64,000 nt of DNA from Straminergon stramineum. Lineage: Eukaryota; Streptophyta; Bryopsida; Hypnales; Calliergonaceae. The position numbers and the translations under genes are program-made. The DNA lies in assembly GCA_963920665.1 (NCBI GenBank), contig OY987266.1, forward strand, positions 4,469,001 to 4,533,000, read 5' to 3'. Below are positions 25,501-38,629 of the stretch, in pieces (the stretch's first letter is position 1; every line of letters starts with the position of its first letter). The notes beneath the pieces were generated by a model that had not been told where the DNA came from, did not search any database, and saw only the letters and a program-made list of their open reading frames with translations.

Positions 25501-27157
25501 TCAACATGTTATTTTTGAAAGTGCTGAACAAATTTATAAGCCTTGTAATACTCATATTTTCATTAATTTAATGCCCCTACTCAAATTATACCTTAGTGCA
25601 TCCCTAAAAGTACATTCTCACTTGGTTGTATGGAGCAATGGTCCTTAAAGATAAAAACCCTGCATTTTTTTCTAGGATGTCTCTTTCAAATAGGTGGAGG
25701 GTTAATGGCAAGGGCTTAGTATAGTGGCAAGGTACATAGTGCCATAGTGTTCAAACTAGCAGCAATATACCTTTCTTGGTTTTTCAAAAATCTTCCACCA
25801 AAGTAGATAAAAGTGCTTGATAGGAGAGCACGGTCATACCAAAAGATCCTTGTTATAAAAACATCAGATTCATTGTTTCGGGAAAGGTGTATTCAACCAC
25901 CATTGGCTTCCCCCAAATTTTTCTCCTTCAATGACTTGTCTTCCTGAATGAGCTACTCATCTGCTCAAGTGTTCTTGTTTCACGAAAGGATTGCTATGGA
26001 TTTGGAACCCTATTCCCGCTAGAGTTTCCATCGAATATTGGCTTGTAGTTCTATTGTCATGTTTGTTCTTGAGGTCAATATTCTGGCTTTTGATAAAGCA
26101 CAATTAGGGATTTTCTTCTTGTAATCAAAGATTGCCTTGTGTGTTGGGCTTTCTTTTCTGCTTGGGTCATTTGAAGCCAGTATTGCTTTGATGGTTGTTG
26201 CTTGCACTCACAAACATTGGAGGCTCTACAATGGGCAAACAAAGGTTTGAAGTAGAGCAACCACACGCTTCTCATTCAATCTTCTAAGTAGGTGCGTAAT
26301 TTCCAACTTCAAATTTATCATCCATGTTCTTATTTTTTCAATGTGTCTTTAGGAACGCAAAAGGCAATCGTTGGTTCCACAATTGTGGTTTCTACACCAT
26401 TTCGCATGTGCACAATTAATACTTACTTCTTTTTAATTTCAATTGCATTAGTTCAATTGAAAAAGAGTTTAGAATCCATTCGGGTTTGGAATTCAAGAGA
26501 GTTGATCATGAGGATCATTGATTTTTTTAATGGCGTATGACTGTTGGGGTTTGTTTCTATTGGTTTTCACTTGTCTTCTAAAGTTCAAATCTCTTGATTT
26601 TGATGCATTCCAAATGTTGCTATAGAATGTGCTTAGTTCCTATTTTTAAATAAAGTCTCATGGTCTTTTTTTAGGATGTTGAATCTAATTTTTCCATGGT
26701 TGACATATGAATTCTTGGATTGCTTCTTCAAATTTACAATTGTCAACATTGCTAACGTCCGTCTTCATGAACATCAAGTAAGTTTTCAATTGTTCAATTG
26801 TTGCTCTCTTCCATACTATTTGTTACTTGTAGTTTGATGGGATATTTTTCCATGGTCCCTTGATAGAATTGGCTTCAACCATGGATCATAGTGGAATTTG
26901 ATTCATGTGCTCTATTGATGTTTTTGAATGTTGGCAAAGTACATGGTTGGCACTACGATCTTTTGTGATCCATCTTGCCTACTAATCTACAAGCTCAATC
27001 TCCTCTCAAATATTTTCTTCTTCAAACTCAAGGTGTTTGAATTGAAGTATTGATTTTTGGTAGACACATATGTAATGGTTGCACCTTCTTCATCAAAGAA
27101 TCTATACACTAATTGCTCTATATTGTATACAATAGTTAGTGGTTGATTGAAGGTTGA
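22521..27157. other. Long AT-rich intergenic stretch without a gene
   Basis: About 4.6 kb of AT-rich DNA with only short chance frames. The part near 22560-22760 resembles the interior of the TIR element at 53960-54567 (words near ATAAAGTTATGCC-type sequence), so some of it is probably old transposon debris. Nothing else is recognised. Confidence 0.45.
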
Positions 27158-28445
27158 TAGTTCTTAGTGTTGGACATTTTTGGGGGTGTTCTAGACTATA
27201 GAAAACATAATGGGACATTGATTTTGAAGTGGAGGTAATTAACTATGATGTCAACTAAAATTTGTTGCAATTGATAGGCCAAAACCATGGTAAAATCCAA
27301 AAAAACATGCAAAATTTGAACTTTTTTTTTTTTCTAATAGCATAGAGAACATGGTATTTCAAGCTCACCCAAATGTACCATGTGGACGCCATGCAAGCAC
27401 CACATGGGCAAGGAGAGCCATATGGGATTTTTTTCATCCAATCTATCTATGACATGGCACTTTGATGTGGTGGTGGGAAAAGTAACATAGTAACAAAGGA
27501 TGGTGATATGGTATGCCTAATCAGTACACTTTTTTGTCATTTGAAAATTTGTATTTTCCTTTTTTACACATCAAATTAGATGTCTAGATGTTTTTTGAGA
27601 CATCAACTGGTGCATGTTATAATTGTAAGGCAAGATCAATAAAAATAATAATTATTTAAAATAAATTAGAAATAAAATAAAGAAGCAAAATTTCTTGAAT
27701 TCAAGTAAAATTGAAGAAAACTTACCATATACCATCAAGAGAAGTTTTAATGGCAAATAAAGGAATTCCTTCATTAAAAGGAAGTGAAAATGAAGAGAAC
27801 AGAGGTCATATTTATATCTGTTGTCCATCCATGCTAAGACAAAAGATATGGGATAATTAGAATATGGAAACTTAATCCTTGTACATCTCAACATTATTTC
27901 AGACATCTCAAGGTTATTTCAGACATCTATACGTTGTTTCAAACATCTAGATGTTTCACACATTGAACATTGAACATAATTCTTGCTTTACAAATCCTAT
28001 ATCGATTGTTTCACTTCCTACAATCCACTTGTATAAAGACCATCTCTTTTTCATCCATGGTACACATCCATCCATTTCCTTTTTTTTGGCAAAGCATGCC
28101 ATATAGCTGCCCTCATCCTAAAATTTTCACATATGATCATTTTTTTATCATAGACCGTAGTAATTTTTACTAGCTTAGCCACAATCAAAATGGGTTTACT
28201 TATTGATATGGCAGTCTAAGTTTCTTTTTGACATTTCAAAAAATATCAATATGTCTATAATCATGTTAAAGAAAATGCCAACATCAATGATAATTTCAAT
28301 TTGTTTTACAGTAAAGTATTAATGTTCTCCACAACATCCACCAAAATGTACCTTTTTTAACGAGTTGCCCTTTAACATTGTCATATTTTGTTAGACATCT
28401 GCATTAGTGATCAAACATAGCCAAAAACGTGGATTTCTTACAATG
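27158..28445 (-). mobile_element. Diverged non-autonomous CACTA element, inverted relative to 35086
   Basis: This is the reverse complement, along most of its length, of the CACTA element at 35086-36303. Matching segments include the word around TAGACCGTAGTAATT (28154-28168), the paired CATCAAGAGAAGTTTTAATGG region (27734-27754) and the GGCCAAAACCATGGTAAAATC region (27277-27297). The right end reads GGATTTCTTACAATG, a decayed form of the intact copy's inverted end. The left border is approximate and no target duplication remains. No transposase frame is present. Confidence 0.75.
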
Positions 28446-28854
28446 CTTGAAACTCTATTTTTTAACTTTGTTAAACAAATATTAGATCCGAGTTTTTTTA
28501 TTTTTTTAGTTAGAGATATTAAAACTTTATTTCATATCTTTAAATTTGTTGAAACGGAAGGTGAAGCTTATTTTATCTTTCTTTTGATTTTCAAAGGATT
28601 ATAACTCCATGTAGGGAATATAGATAGAGTTATGGGGAGTAAATGGATAGTCACTCAATGAAATGTCATCTATCTAACATTTGAAAGGCTAAAATCCACT
28701 TATTTAGGTGGATGAGGTGGAAGATGAGGTGATGACTCTTCTTCGTCCTTCTCATAGTTAATTTAGGGAGAGTCATAGGTTTGAAAAATCATAGTGTGTT
28801 GTTTTTTTAGGATTTATGTAATGAAAATTTAGAAGTGTTTTTTCTTCTTCTTGT

Positions 28855-29600
28855 GACTCAAAAAACCTATCACTCACTTTATTTGGAGTTTGTATGATAG
28901 AGTGTATAAAGGTTAATTGTCATAAAGTTTGAGGGCAAAATTTTTGAGCGTTTATAATTGTTTGGTGAAAAAGTACTTACTTCTGAGATTTTTTAGAATT
29001 ATGTATCAACTTATTAGATTTTTAAAGAGCTATTACTCTTATAGTTTGGAGTTAGGATGCAAAATTTATAGGCTAAAAAGTAAAGTAGTGATGAGTTGCC
29101 TTTAAGTTGAAGAAAGAGAACCTTGGCTGGCTATAAAAATCAAACAATATGATATTTTGAATTTAAATTTAGAGGGTTTGAAGATATTTTTTTAACTTTT
29201 CAAAGAGATAGTATACTCTCAGTTTGTAGTTATAAAGTGAGAGGTATAGACTTGTAAGTAAAATACTAATGATCTACTTTTGAATTGAAGAGAGGAAGAT
29301 CTATACCACTATAAAAGTCAAACAATATGATCTTTTGAAACTTTATTTAGAGGTTTTGTAGATATCTTTGTTAAATTTTTGAAAAGCCTTTACACTCTTA
29401 GTTTGGATTTAGGGAGAGAAAGATAGGGATTTAGAGGTAGAGTAGTGAGGAGTTGCCTTTGAATTAGAGAGAAGAAACTTTGACCAACTATGAAAGTCAG
29501 ATACTTACTATGAGCTTTTGACTTAAAATTTGAAGATTTTATAAATTTTTGTGGGGGCTTTTTAAAAAGCTATTACACTCTTCATTTAGAATTTTGGAAC
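28855..29600. repeat. Degenerate ~180-bp tandem repeat (satellite-like)
   Basis: The core near 29019 (AAAGAGCTATTACTC, then TAGTTTGGAGTTAGG) returns near 29202, 29382 and 29565, at spacings of about 183, 180 and 183 bases. A second core (GTCAAACAATATGATCTTTTG, with variants) repeats in step with it. An older, shorter unit may start near 28860. The units are diverged and non-coding. Confidence 0.7.
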
Positions 29601-29942
29601 GAATTTGGCACTCAATAAAGTATTCAATACTTCTTCAAAGCATTTATAACTGAAGATTCATACACAACTTTTGCTATCTTTATACAACTTTATGGTGTTT
29701 TATTTGACTTATATAACATTATATGAGGTTTACAAAAGTATGAACATGACTTGGAGTATTTTATGGGTTTTCTTTTCACTTGAATATGGAATTCTTCATA
29801 TTTTGGACCAATTCTAATTGCAACTACAAACCTAGTATTTTTCCAAGGCCACTCTCTCTACTCAACAATGCTATCCTCATTGCTTTCCTCATTCCACAAG
29901 GGGCACATTTTGAGAAGTCATTGACATTTATAGTCCCAATCC

Positions 29943-30166
29943 TTAACCCTTAAACGTCGACACGAATGTTTTGTATCCGATGAATGACAAGGAATTTTCC
30001 TGTGTAGGACAGAAGTGCAACTATTCATCCTCGGATTTAGGGATGGAAAGGGAAGATCTTCTATAGTAGTTTGACCTCTAATGGATTTTTTTTTTAAAGT
30101 AGATGATGACACATGGTTCCAAAAGCCATGATTTCCATGGTCACCAGTCCATCCTTTAAGGATTAA
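29943..30166 (-). repeat. ~225-bp MITE-like element (family with TTAACCCTT ends), copy A
   Basis: It begins TTAACCCTTAAACG and ends with the inverse-type word CTTTAAGGATTAA. Its interior is the reverse complement of 36701-36930, for example the CATGATTTCCATGGTCACCAG segment near 30127-30147. It is non-coding. Confidence 0.6.
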
Positions 30167-33129
30167 GAGTTTATTGCAATTGAAGTTCAAGAAATATAGG
30201 TGCATGTTTGATCTATCATATTCTAGGAACTACACTTATACTATCGATGTATGGGTCGATTATGACTTGAGATTTAATTTGTCAACATTATAACATGGTA
30301 CACCATCACTGAAGTCAAGGTTTGTTTCTACCTTTTCTACACATTATATATTATGACAATTTAAATAATAGAGACTGAAATTTACGCTCTTACTGTATAA
30401 TAAATAGAAACCTTTTAATATATTCTTCTTTTAACAACCATTATGGACACTCTAGCAATCACACACTCAGAATTCACTTTTTTGACATGGCTTCTACTAT
30501 AGCTCTTGGCTACATTGCAAGCTATGTATTTGCCGTTAGTATGAAAAATTGAAAATAAATGTCTCTTTTTGTTTTGATGTATGAATGGAGTTTACTTTGC
30601 ATTTTGATTTTAGAGTTGCATAGTGATGGGAGCTTATGTATCAAATAATTTTAAAAATTACCATGGAATACCAAAAGTGTACAAATCTTGAATTCATAAA
30701 GGTTTAACTAATGTAGATTTGGAGCAGTGCTTAAGTTGGTTAGAGATAAAGTGTTTTTCTTCTTCTCATACACTCTCTCTCTCTTCACTTTGAGGGGCAT
30801 GAACTTTGGAAAATGCAAACACTTACTTGTATTTTTGTAAACAACCTTGTGAGCCCCTATTTTGTCACTAGGGAGTCACTCTTTTTCTATTTTTTTTCGT
30901 ATTTTGTTATTTAGAGTAGAGTTTTATATTCAAAAAGCCCTCCAAAGAGTGAAAAACCAAAATAGGTGTGTCACACATCAATATAATATTTGTTGTGTAA
31001 TTAAAATATTATAACTAGAATGCTCCAAACCACAACTTGTATATAGATTAGAACCCAAGTAATCGTGGTAAATTGACAGATTATGTGTTATGGACACATT
31101 AGGCTCAAACTTTGCATAGGAGAGACATCTATAGGCTAATATTGATTGAGGGGACCCCATTTAGGCGTTTAGGGTAATTCGCGGAGATAGGTTCCAATCT
31201 CCCCATCCCATTGATGAAATAACGGAACCCCAATTGTTGACTTGCAAGTGTTAAAAATACCTAGACGGGACCATGGAGGAATCTACAAACAAAGGAGGGT
31301 GACATCGCGTTAAGACCACACCCAAGATGCAACAGTGAAGTCAATTCGCTAAGATTCCCTCTAGTGTGAAAGATTCTCTAGCCACTGATAATTAAATGAT
31401 AGGGTGCATTTTATCCACCCTAGATCAATATGTAGAGTAAGAATATGAGCCTACACATGTGTTGTGGGATTCCATGAGAAAATCCACAAAAAAATTCAGA
31501 ATTTTCTAATAGTCAAAAGATGCCTTTCTGAACAATCAATTGTCCAAACCCATGATGGAAAATTCCTAGAAATTACTCATGTGGTGATAAAATCTCACTA
31601 AAAATTAGAATACATTTTTTTATGCTAATAAGATGCCTCAACAAGTTTCAAGACATTCCAATAGATAGAAGTACCCGAACTTGGGGGATTCCCTAACAAT
31701 TAGTAGAAATTAAAGTTCACGACGGAGTTGACCAATAGAGCAGGAGCATAAGGAAGCAGAATGAGGTCAAAGATAGGTCTTTTCTTACTCACCCATACCT
31801 ACTATAAAGCCTTGGCTAGTTACTTTTGCCAAAAAAAATCAAACTCCAAAAGTTGGATTTTAACCTAATTTTAACCCGATTTTAACGTTAAGTTGGTGTT
31901 AAGATTCGTTGAGATTTTGGAACTGGAAAAGTGGAAGATAGATAGACAACAATAAAAATGACCTTTTGAAACCAACTGCACAATCTGTTTGGAATTTGGA
32001 ATTAATCTTCAAAAATTAGGTTTACGAACCAACAAAAGATGAAAGCCCTTGAAGATGAGGATGAAAATCCGAAGTGATAAGGTTATCTTCGATGAATGAG
32101 AGGAGGTGGGTGCCATGGAAAAAGTATAAAAAGGCACCCCTTCTCCTCTCTCATCACCCTCATTTTGTTGTATTTGGGTCCGTTGGATCCAATTTATATT
32201 GGAATTGTAGTGTTTTTAGCCACAAACCTTGAAATAGTATTTTTGGGGCACTCTTTAATTGTTGTTGATCTTTTTCAAGATTGTAAGGTCTTTGTAGGTC
32301 CCTTACACTTTTAACTCTTCCAAGTCCTTGAGGCTTGAGAGTTCACTTTTATTGTCTTGTTGAGAGTCCGTAGTTTCGTGTATCCTTGAGGGATTTCTTG
32401 GTTCCTCCTCGTATCTTGTCCTTGTACTAACCCTAGAGTAACCTCCCATATGACTTGGCAATGCCACTTTGGAGGGCCTTTGGATCAAGTTTGTCATTAT
32501 GCTAACCCCTTATAGCTAATCATTGGGTGTCAAGTGTCTTTTTGTCCCCTACTACTAATGTGGTGGTTCTTAGAGGGGGCCAAGAGGGTATGAGGGTTGG
32601 TAGGTCTCTTTGTGACGGCGAAGTTTTGAACCCCCTTATGGTTAGAGAGTCTTAGTTGTGTGTTAAAACTGGAACCTACAGCAAAGCTTTGAACATCCCA
32701 AGGGTCAAAAAGTCTTTGTTGTGTGTTAAAATCACCCCACTGGTGAACCTCGAATCCCCGTGGTTTTCCCATACAAAGTTTAATTCCCAAAACGCGTTGG
32801 AAACAAAACAAAGTTTAGCCCCTCAAAAAATAGGAATTAAAAGTCAAGACACACATGAGGATTGGCTAATTAAAGGTAGAGGAGAACCTTTTGATTACTC
32901 GCACCTAGCCACACAAACTACTAACCTGTAGATATGGTTCTTCACCCTCCCTCTTTGAATTTTAGCATGAAGTTAGCTATAGAAAGTAAGAACCCCAAGC
33001 CCCCTTAACTAGCACCTAATACCCCAGACCAGCACCCTGGCATCCCAATACCCAGATCAACACTTAGGGCCGGATACCACCAGGATAAGGTTGCATATCG
33101 AGTGTTGAAGGAGGGGGGAAAATACCCAG
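30167..33129. other. Intergenic sequence without a recognisable gene
   Basis: AT-rich up to about 31150. After that the composition shifts to a somewhat GC- and purine-richer type continuing to about 34970. This may mark one large old insertion, but I found no terminal repeats, primer-binding site or pol-type frame to prove it. Confidence 0.35.
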
Positions 33130-33395
33130 TACTGTCGATAATGGCTAGGTCAATAATCACCGGGGTTAAAGGTTGGATCAGAAATCGCCGGGGCAAGGCC
33201 TGGGTTAGTAATCGTCAAGGTCAAGGGGGAGGGTCAATAATTGCCAGGGTTAAGGACAGGGTTCAATAATGCTAGGTTAAGGGCTGGGTCAGTAACGTTG
33301 AAATAAAAGGTTGATTCGGTAATGCTGGGGTGAGGGCTGGGTTAAGTAATATTGAGGTAAGGAAGGGTTCAGTAGGGCTAAAAGGATGGGGAGGG
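33130..33395. repeat. Degenerate 27-bp minisatellite
   Basis: Roughly nine consecutive units of 26-29 bases share a pattern like GGTCAATAATNNCNGGGTTAAGG: for example GTCAATAATCACCGGGG, GGTTAGTAATCGTCAAGG, GGTCAATAATTGCCAGGG and GTTCAATAATGCTAGG. The multiple-of-three period leaves the minus strand open with a repeating nine-residue Leu/Pro pattern. That open frame is best explained by the repeat, not by a gene. Confidence 0.7.
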
Positions 33396-35082
33396 TCAGT
33401 TTGCCTAAGGGAGAGGGAAGTCCAAGGGTTAAAGAAAGAAGGAAGAAATACAATAAGGCACAGCCCTTGTCCCAAGACAAACATTGGAGCAGGGAATCCA
33501 ACTCCCCATCTCCCACAAAAAACACCAAGGCGAAGAAAACAAGCAAGAAGAATAGAGGAGTGAAGGTAGAGGAAGTGAAGAGAATAGAGGGATGATGAGG
33601 GAGGGGAAGATACTTGCAGTTAGATAGGAGAGAGTAGATAGGATATAAAAAGAATCCCTATAGCTTGTTTGAGCCCTTGGATTAAAATGAGGTGATTCTC
33701 GTGAGGTTAGACGTAAGTCATAGAACGGAAGAGGTAGTTCAACCTTGTAAGACGCAATGACACGTCCTTAATTAGCCTCATAAGTAGAAACGAGGGTAGT
33801 TGGGCTACTGTAGGACATAAGAGGAATAGTGTAGAAGGAATAAAAGAGGGAGGGAAAGAAATAGACAGAAGCCAACGAGCAAAACTTTGTATTAACTTAC
33901 TTTATTATTAAAATGATGGTTCATTGCATCATATCAAGGGAGTTCATGTAGAGGAGGGAGAATTCCTAGTAGGCACAGTCAATGTCGTCAGTTTTGAGAT
34001 ATGAAACACCCCCGTCCTTCTCCTTTCCAATTCATCTAATTAATGGATTACTAGCTCTGGCAAAGGTCCATCCCTAAGTTAGACCCTAAGACTCGAGTTC
34101 AATTAATTTTTTAAGTTAAAACCTAAAAAAGAGATTTATAGCTTTTCAAAAACCTAAGGCACATCCAAATCGGAGTAAAAATGAGAAAGTTATCACTGGA
34201 TGAAGGTTCGGGCTTAATTTGGATGAAAAATAGTTAGACAAAAAATTTGGGGAAAAATTGAGGAGATTAGGAATAGGCTATTAATTAAGGTATAAGGGAG
34301 AAAGAAAAATTCAATTCCAAATTGTAGATTAAGAGAAATTAGTGGATGAAGTTTTAAGCTCCAATTAGCGATCAAACTTCATTCATCAAAAACTTTTAGT
34401 AGGAATGTCAGATTAGCACGTGTCTTTCTAAACTGAAAATATAAAGTCAAGGGCTACAAGTCAAAAATATTAAATTACCAAAAAATATTAAATAAATGGA
34501 GGTTAACCCGAATCCTGAACATTTAGGGAAACTAATCATAAACCTAGGAAGTAGAAGTCAAGTGAGAAAGTTAGGACTCTAGGTTTGTAGGAAAAGTTAA
34601 GTAGAACTCATAGGACCCTCTCAATTAGGAAAAGACATGAGAATCTAAGAAGATAATGAAGGATGAAGTTTAGCCTAGGGTTGGATGAGAAATTCATAGA
34701 AGTTCTCAATTAGGATCAAACTTCGGAGTTATTTAGGGATAAGTCTCTCGAACAACCCCATGAAATTTCAAGTCATTTTGAATTAGGGAGCTAGACCTAA
34801 ATTGTGGATGAAGTTTGATGAACTGAGTAGTAGTCAAACTTCATCCGCCCATAACTTTGGCTAGGAGATTTGGATAGGGTCGAATTTTAGGTTTTTAGAA
34901 AGTAAAAGGAATTATTTAGAAGTTTTTAGGGTTAGTTTGTCTTTGACATGAGTCACATCCCAAAACTACAGTGGCCTCATCCATTCAGTCAACGAATGAC
35001 ATTGGATGTAGATTGAGTGATTCTAGCACATTTGGGGCACATTTAGGCACTTAGAAAAAGATCCATGCTAAGAAGGCACAAT
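33396..35082. other. Purine-rich intergenic sequence, nothing recognised
   Basis: The plus strand is purine-rich, and short phrases such as GGATGAAGTTT recur near 34343, 34672 and 34803. This suggests further old repetition, but no unit or gene could be defined. Confidence 0.35.
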
Positions 35083-35085
35083 GGA

Positions 35086-36303
35086 CACTACTAGAAATCC
35101 ATGTTTGGGCTCTGTTTGATTGCTAAAGCAGAATGTCAAACAAAAGATGACAATGTCAAAGGGCAATTGGCCTAAGGAGGTAGATTTTTGTGGATGTTCA
35201 GGAGAACATTGGCACATTATTGTAAAACTAAGTTGATGTTATGATTGACATTGATGTTTTATGTGACATGATTGAAGACATCCTAATGTATTTGAAACAC
35301 CAAAGAAAACAAAAACTGCCACATCAGCTCATAAAGCCATTTTGACTATAGATAAGTTAGTGGGAATTACTACGGTCTATGGTAAAAAGTGGACCATGAG
35401 TGAAAAATTGAGGGGGAAGGAAGCTACATGGCATGCCCTACCCCCCAAAGGAAATGGATGGATGTGCTCCATGGATGAAAAAGAGATGGTCTTTATACAA
35501 GCAAGTAGTCGGAAGTAAAACAAACAATATGGGATATATAAAACAAGAATTGTGTTCAATATAAAATGTTTGAAACAACATCCAAATGTCTTAAATAGTG
35601 TCAAGATGTACAATGGTCAAGTTCCCATATTCTAGTTTTCCCATATTCTAGTTTTCCCATATTCTAGTTATCCCATATCTTTTGTCACACCATGGACAGA
35701 CAATGAATATAAATATGACCTCTATTATCTTCATTTTCACTAACTTTTTTCTTTCATTTTGCCATCAAAACTTCTCTTGATGGTAGATGGTAAGTTTCCT
35801 TCAATTCTTGTTGAATTCAAGAAATTTTGTTTGTCATTTTATTTTCATATTATTTTTTATCACTATTTTTTATTGATCTTGCCTAATAGGTAGAATATGT
35901 ACAAATTGATGTCTCAAGAAACATCTAAACATCTAATTTGATGTTTGAAAAAGTGAAATTAAAATTTTCAAATGACATGAAAGTGTGTTGACTAGGCATG
36001 CCACATCAAAGTGCCATGTCATAGATAGGCTAGATGAAAAAAATACCATGTGGCTCTCCTTGCCTATGTGGCTCTTACATGGTGTCCATGTGCCGCATTG
36101 GAGGGATCTTGGAAGACTATGTTTTTTGTAATGTTAGAAAAAACAAAGCTCAAATTGGGCATATCTTTCTAGATTTTACCACATTTTTGGCCTGTCCATT
36201 ATAACGAATTTTAGGTGACATCAACGCTAATCTTTTCCATGTCAAATTGAACGTCCTTTCACATTTTCTACGACCTCCAAAAAAACTGAGGTTTCTTATA
36301 GTG
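35086..36303. mobile_element. Complete non-autonomous CACTA (En/Spm-type) element
   Basis: The left end reads CACTACTAGAAATCC and the right end GGTTTCTTATAGTG, its imperfect inverse. These are the terminal words expected for CACTA-family elements. The trinucleotide GGA flanks both sides (35083-35085 and 36304-36306), the 3-bp target duplication characteristic of this superfamily. The element is 1218 bp and carries no transposase frame. An internal run of the unit TTCCCATATTCTAGT repeats about three times at 35631-35680. A diverged inverted copy lies at 27158-28445. Confidence 0.85.
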
Positions 36304-36306
36304 GGA

Positions 36307-36700
36307 CCACGCTTAGACACCCCAAAGTAGGATTCATTTAGTCACCCCCTAGAACATGGTTGTACTCACAATTTATTAAAGGTGGGTAAATTGGCACTCA
36401 CAATTGTACATTTCAAATTTCACATCACATCACTTTGGAAAAGCCCATTGCAAACAATTGTATACAATGATGCTAAGATGGGTACACCAAATGCGCCACC
36501 AATCCAAAACCACCATCATCACTCTATGCACATCTCCAAAATTAATATGTATCTATTGGAAAGAAATGATTTTAGAACATCTACCAAATAAAACATTGAT
36601 CCTTTATAACTTTTGCATACAATATTCAAATGCCATATTCTTAGATGTATTGGAACCTCCTCTCAATTGCCAACAAGAAAACATGTTTATTTTTTGATCA
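36307..36700 (-). repeat. Old repeat related to 21839-22520
   Basis: The reverse complement of about 36610-36690 aligns with 21918-21995 (shared word GGAGGTTCCAA and following bases). No coding capacity; borders are unclear. Confidence 0.4.
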
Positions 36701-36930
36701 TTAACCCTTGAACACCAAATTGGTGACCATGGAAATCATCCCTTTTGGAACCATGTGACATCATCTACTTTACAAAAATCAAAAAATACTCATTGGAGGT
36801 CAAAGTATTGTAGAAGATCTCCCCTTACGATACAAAATTCCAAGGATGAATAGTTGCAGTTCTATCCTAGATAGAGAGATTATTTGTCATTCATCAGACA
36901 TTAAATGTCCATGTCAATGTTTATGGGTTA
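36701..36930 (+). repeat. ~230-bp MITE-like element (family with TTAACCCTT ends), copy B
   Basis: It starts TTAACCCTTGAACACC and ends TTTATGGGTTA. It is an inverted relative of 29943-30166. A third, more diverged direct relative lies at about 54718-54945, sharing TACTCATTGGAG and AAAATTCCAAGGATG. Confidence 0.6.
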
Positions 36931-38629
36931 GAAGTGGTGGTTTGGGGTACCATACCCACCTTACTTCGATTCAACCGTTCCTGGAGTCACAAATTAATTC
37001 CCAATTTGTCCACTAACTTATTTGTTCTTGAGAGTCGGCGTGTACAGTTGTAATATGTGGATAGGCACAAGCTCCTTGAAAAGCCCAATCAGGAGGTTGG
37101 CAACTAAGTTAACTTACCAGCAGTTGCAATATCCAAATTCCTTTGTCGCAGGAAAGATCAGACTGAATAGCAGCCTCGGGCTACAATAGCTAGCCAGCCC
37201 TTTCCTTCCCTTCTAGGTACTGTCAGTAGTGGGTGCAGTGCTCTCCAAGGAAGGCAACTGACTTAACTTACACTTAGAATTGTCAGAATAAGGATTTGCA
37301 CTTGTCTCTTATTATTAAACTATCTACGGACGGTTTCACTTGGAGTCTTGTATTATGGGAGTCAACGTGAGGAGATTCTAACGTAGATCCTCTTAGCACG
37401 CATAGTTTGGGCACTGTAGAATGAACTATGAATTTTCAAAGTTAGTGCTGAAAAGAGGTGTATTTAGTTTCCACAATTGACCTTAGGCTCTGATGAATAG
37501 AAGGGGGTACATTTTAGGTGAGAATTTGTAGAGTGATAGGTTTTAGAAGCGGGTCGCAAAGTACCTATGGTTAGGGTAAACTATTATTAGATTGTTGAAA
37601 CATTTGAAAAACCACTCTTGTGTCCATGATAGTTTCATGACAAACTTGTTCAACTTTGAATTTGTATTCCAACACTTATCCTATAAATGCTAAATGGTGG
37701 CCTTGTGATTTAGTTGTGAATGCTTCGACAAGATTTATTGATAGAATTATACTTCTTTAAATTTCATTAGTACCTTGCCCATATGCTTGGAAAGATGGAT
37801 ATTTATTATTAGAATGATTTACAACTATTGAACATGATGAATGAAATTCACAAAATTCGAATGATTGAATATTCCAAAGGTTTAAAGGTCTTTAAAAATA
37901 TATGGCCTCTTGGTATATGAGGTGTGGTCTTCAAAAAAGCTCTAAATATGAATTAGAGATTTTTGTAAAGTAGAAAATGGAAAAACATTAGATGAAATCT
38001 AGCCCCATTAGAAGACTGTGAGTTCCCCGTAGTGGGGAATTCAGTGAACTACGCCACTTCATCTTGGTGATGTGGTCAAGAGGTGACCATGTCAAATTAA
38101 TTAATTTTTTTATTAACTTCTTTCTCAATTTCAGGGCAAAAAAAAGACAGTTGGCAGCAGTCAACCGTTTCCTCATTGCTACGGGAATAGGCCTGGAATG
38201 GCCCTCCAGAGCTGCTAAAAAACATCTAATGGTTGGGAGTTTATTTCATTTTTATAAAAATGAAAAAAAATTTCAATAAAAACTAATTTCTTGCATAATA
38301 TTCAATAGCCTTCAAGGAGGCTACCTTTTCCTCTCCAGAGTCCTCATCTGCAAGATACATCCAACCGTCATGAGTATTGAAGTGAGCTTAATTATTAGGA
38401 TGCCAGTAGTGGCAGCACAAGCCAAAAAAATAACAAATAAATGTTCAAATGTTATACCGAAATTCCAATGACTCCTTTTAATCAAATACAAATGGCATTT
38501 GATCATTTCTCATCAATTGAAACTTTAGATGGCATAATGTAGGGATTGCTTCATTGACAATTGAGAGAATGAAAGTTTTAAATGTCATTTTATATAGAAA
38601 TTCATTTTCCATCATGATTCCTCAAAAGG
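36931..38629. other. Intergenic sequence, nothing recognised
   Basis: A GC-richer patch at about 37000-37300 contains TAAGTTAACTTACC and GACTTAACTTACAC words like those in other islands of the window. No gene was recognised. Confidence 0.35.

Noticed and set aside
29918..30205. 95-residue minus-strand frame
   Set aside because: It lies in a MITE-like repeat whose inverted relative at 36701-36930 does not keep the frame open.
33272..33546. Minus-strand frames rich in Leu and Pro
   Set aside because: They are a by-product of the 27-bp minisatellite, whose period is divisible by three.
31150..34970. Possible large LTR retroelement suggested by a shift in base composition
   Set aside because: No terminal direct repeats, primer-binding site, polypurine tract or pol-type frame could be found by eye.
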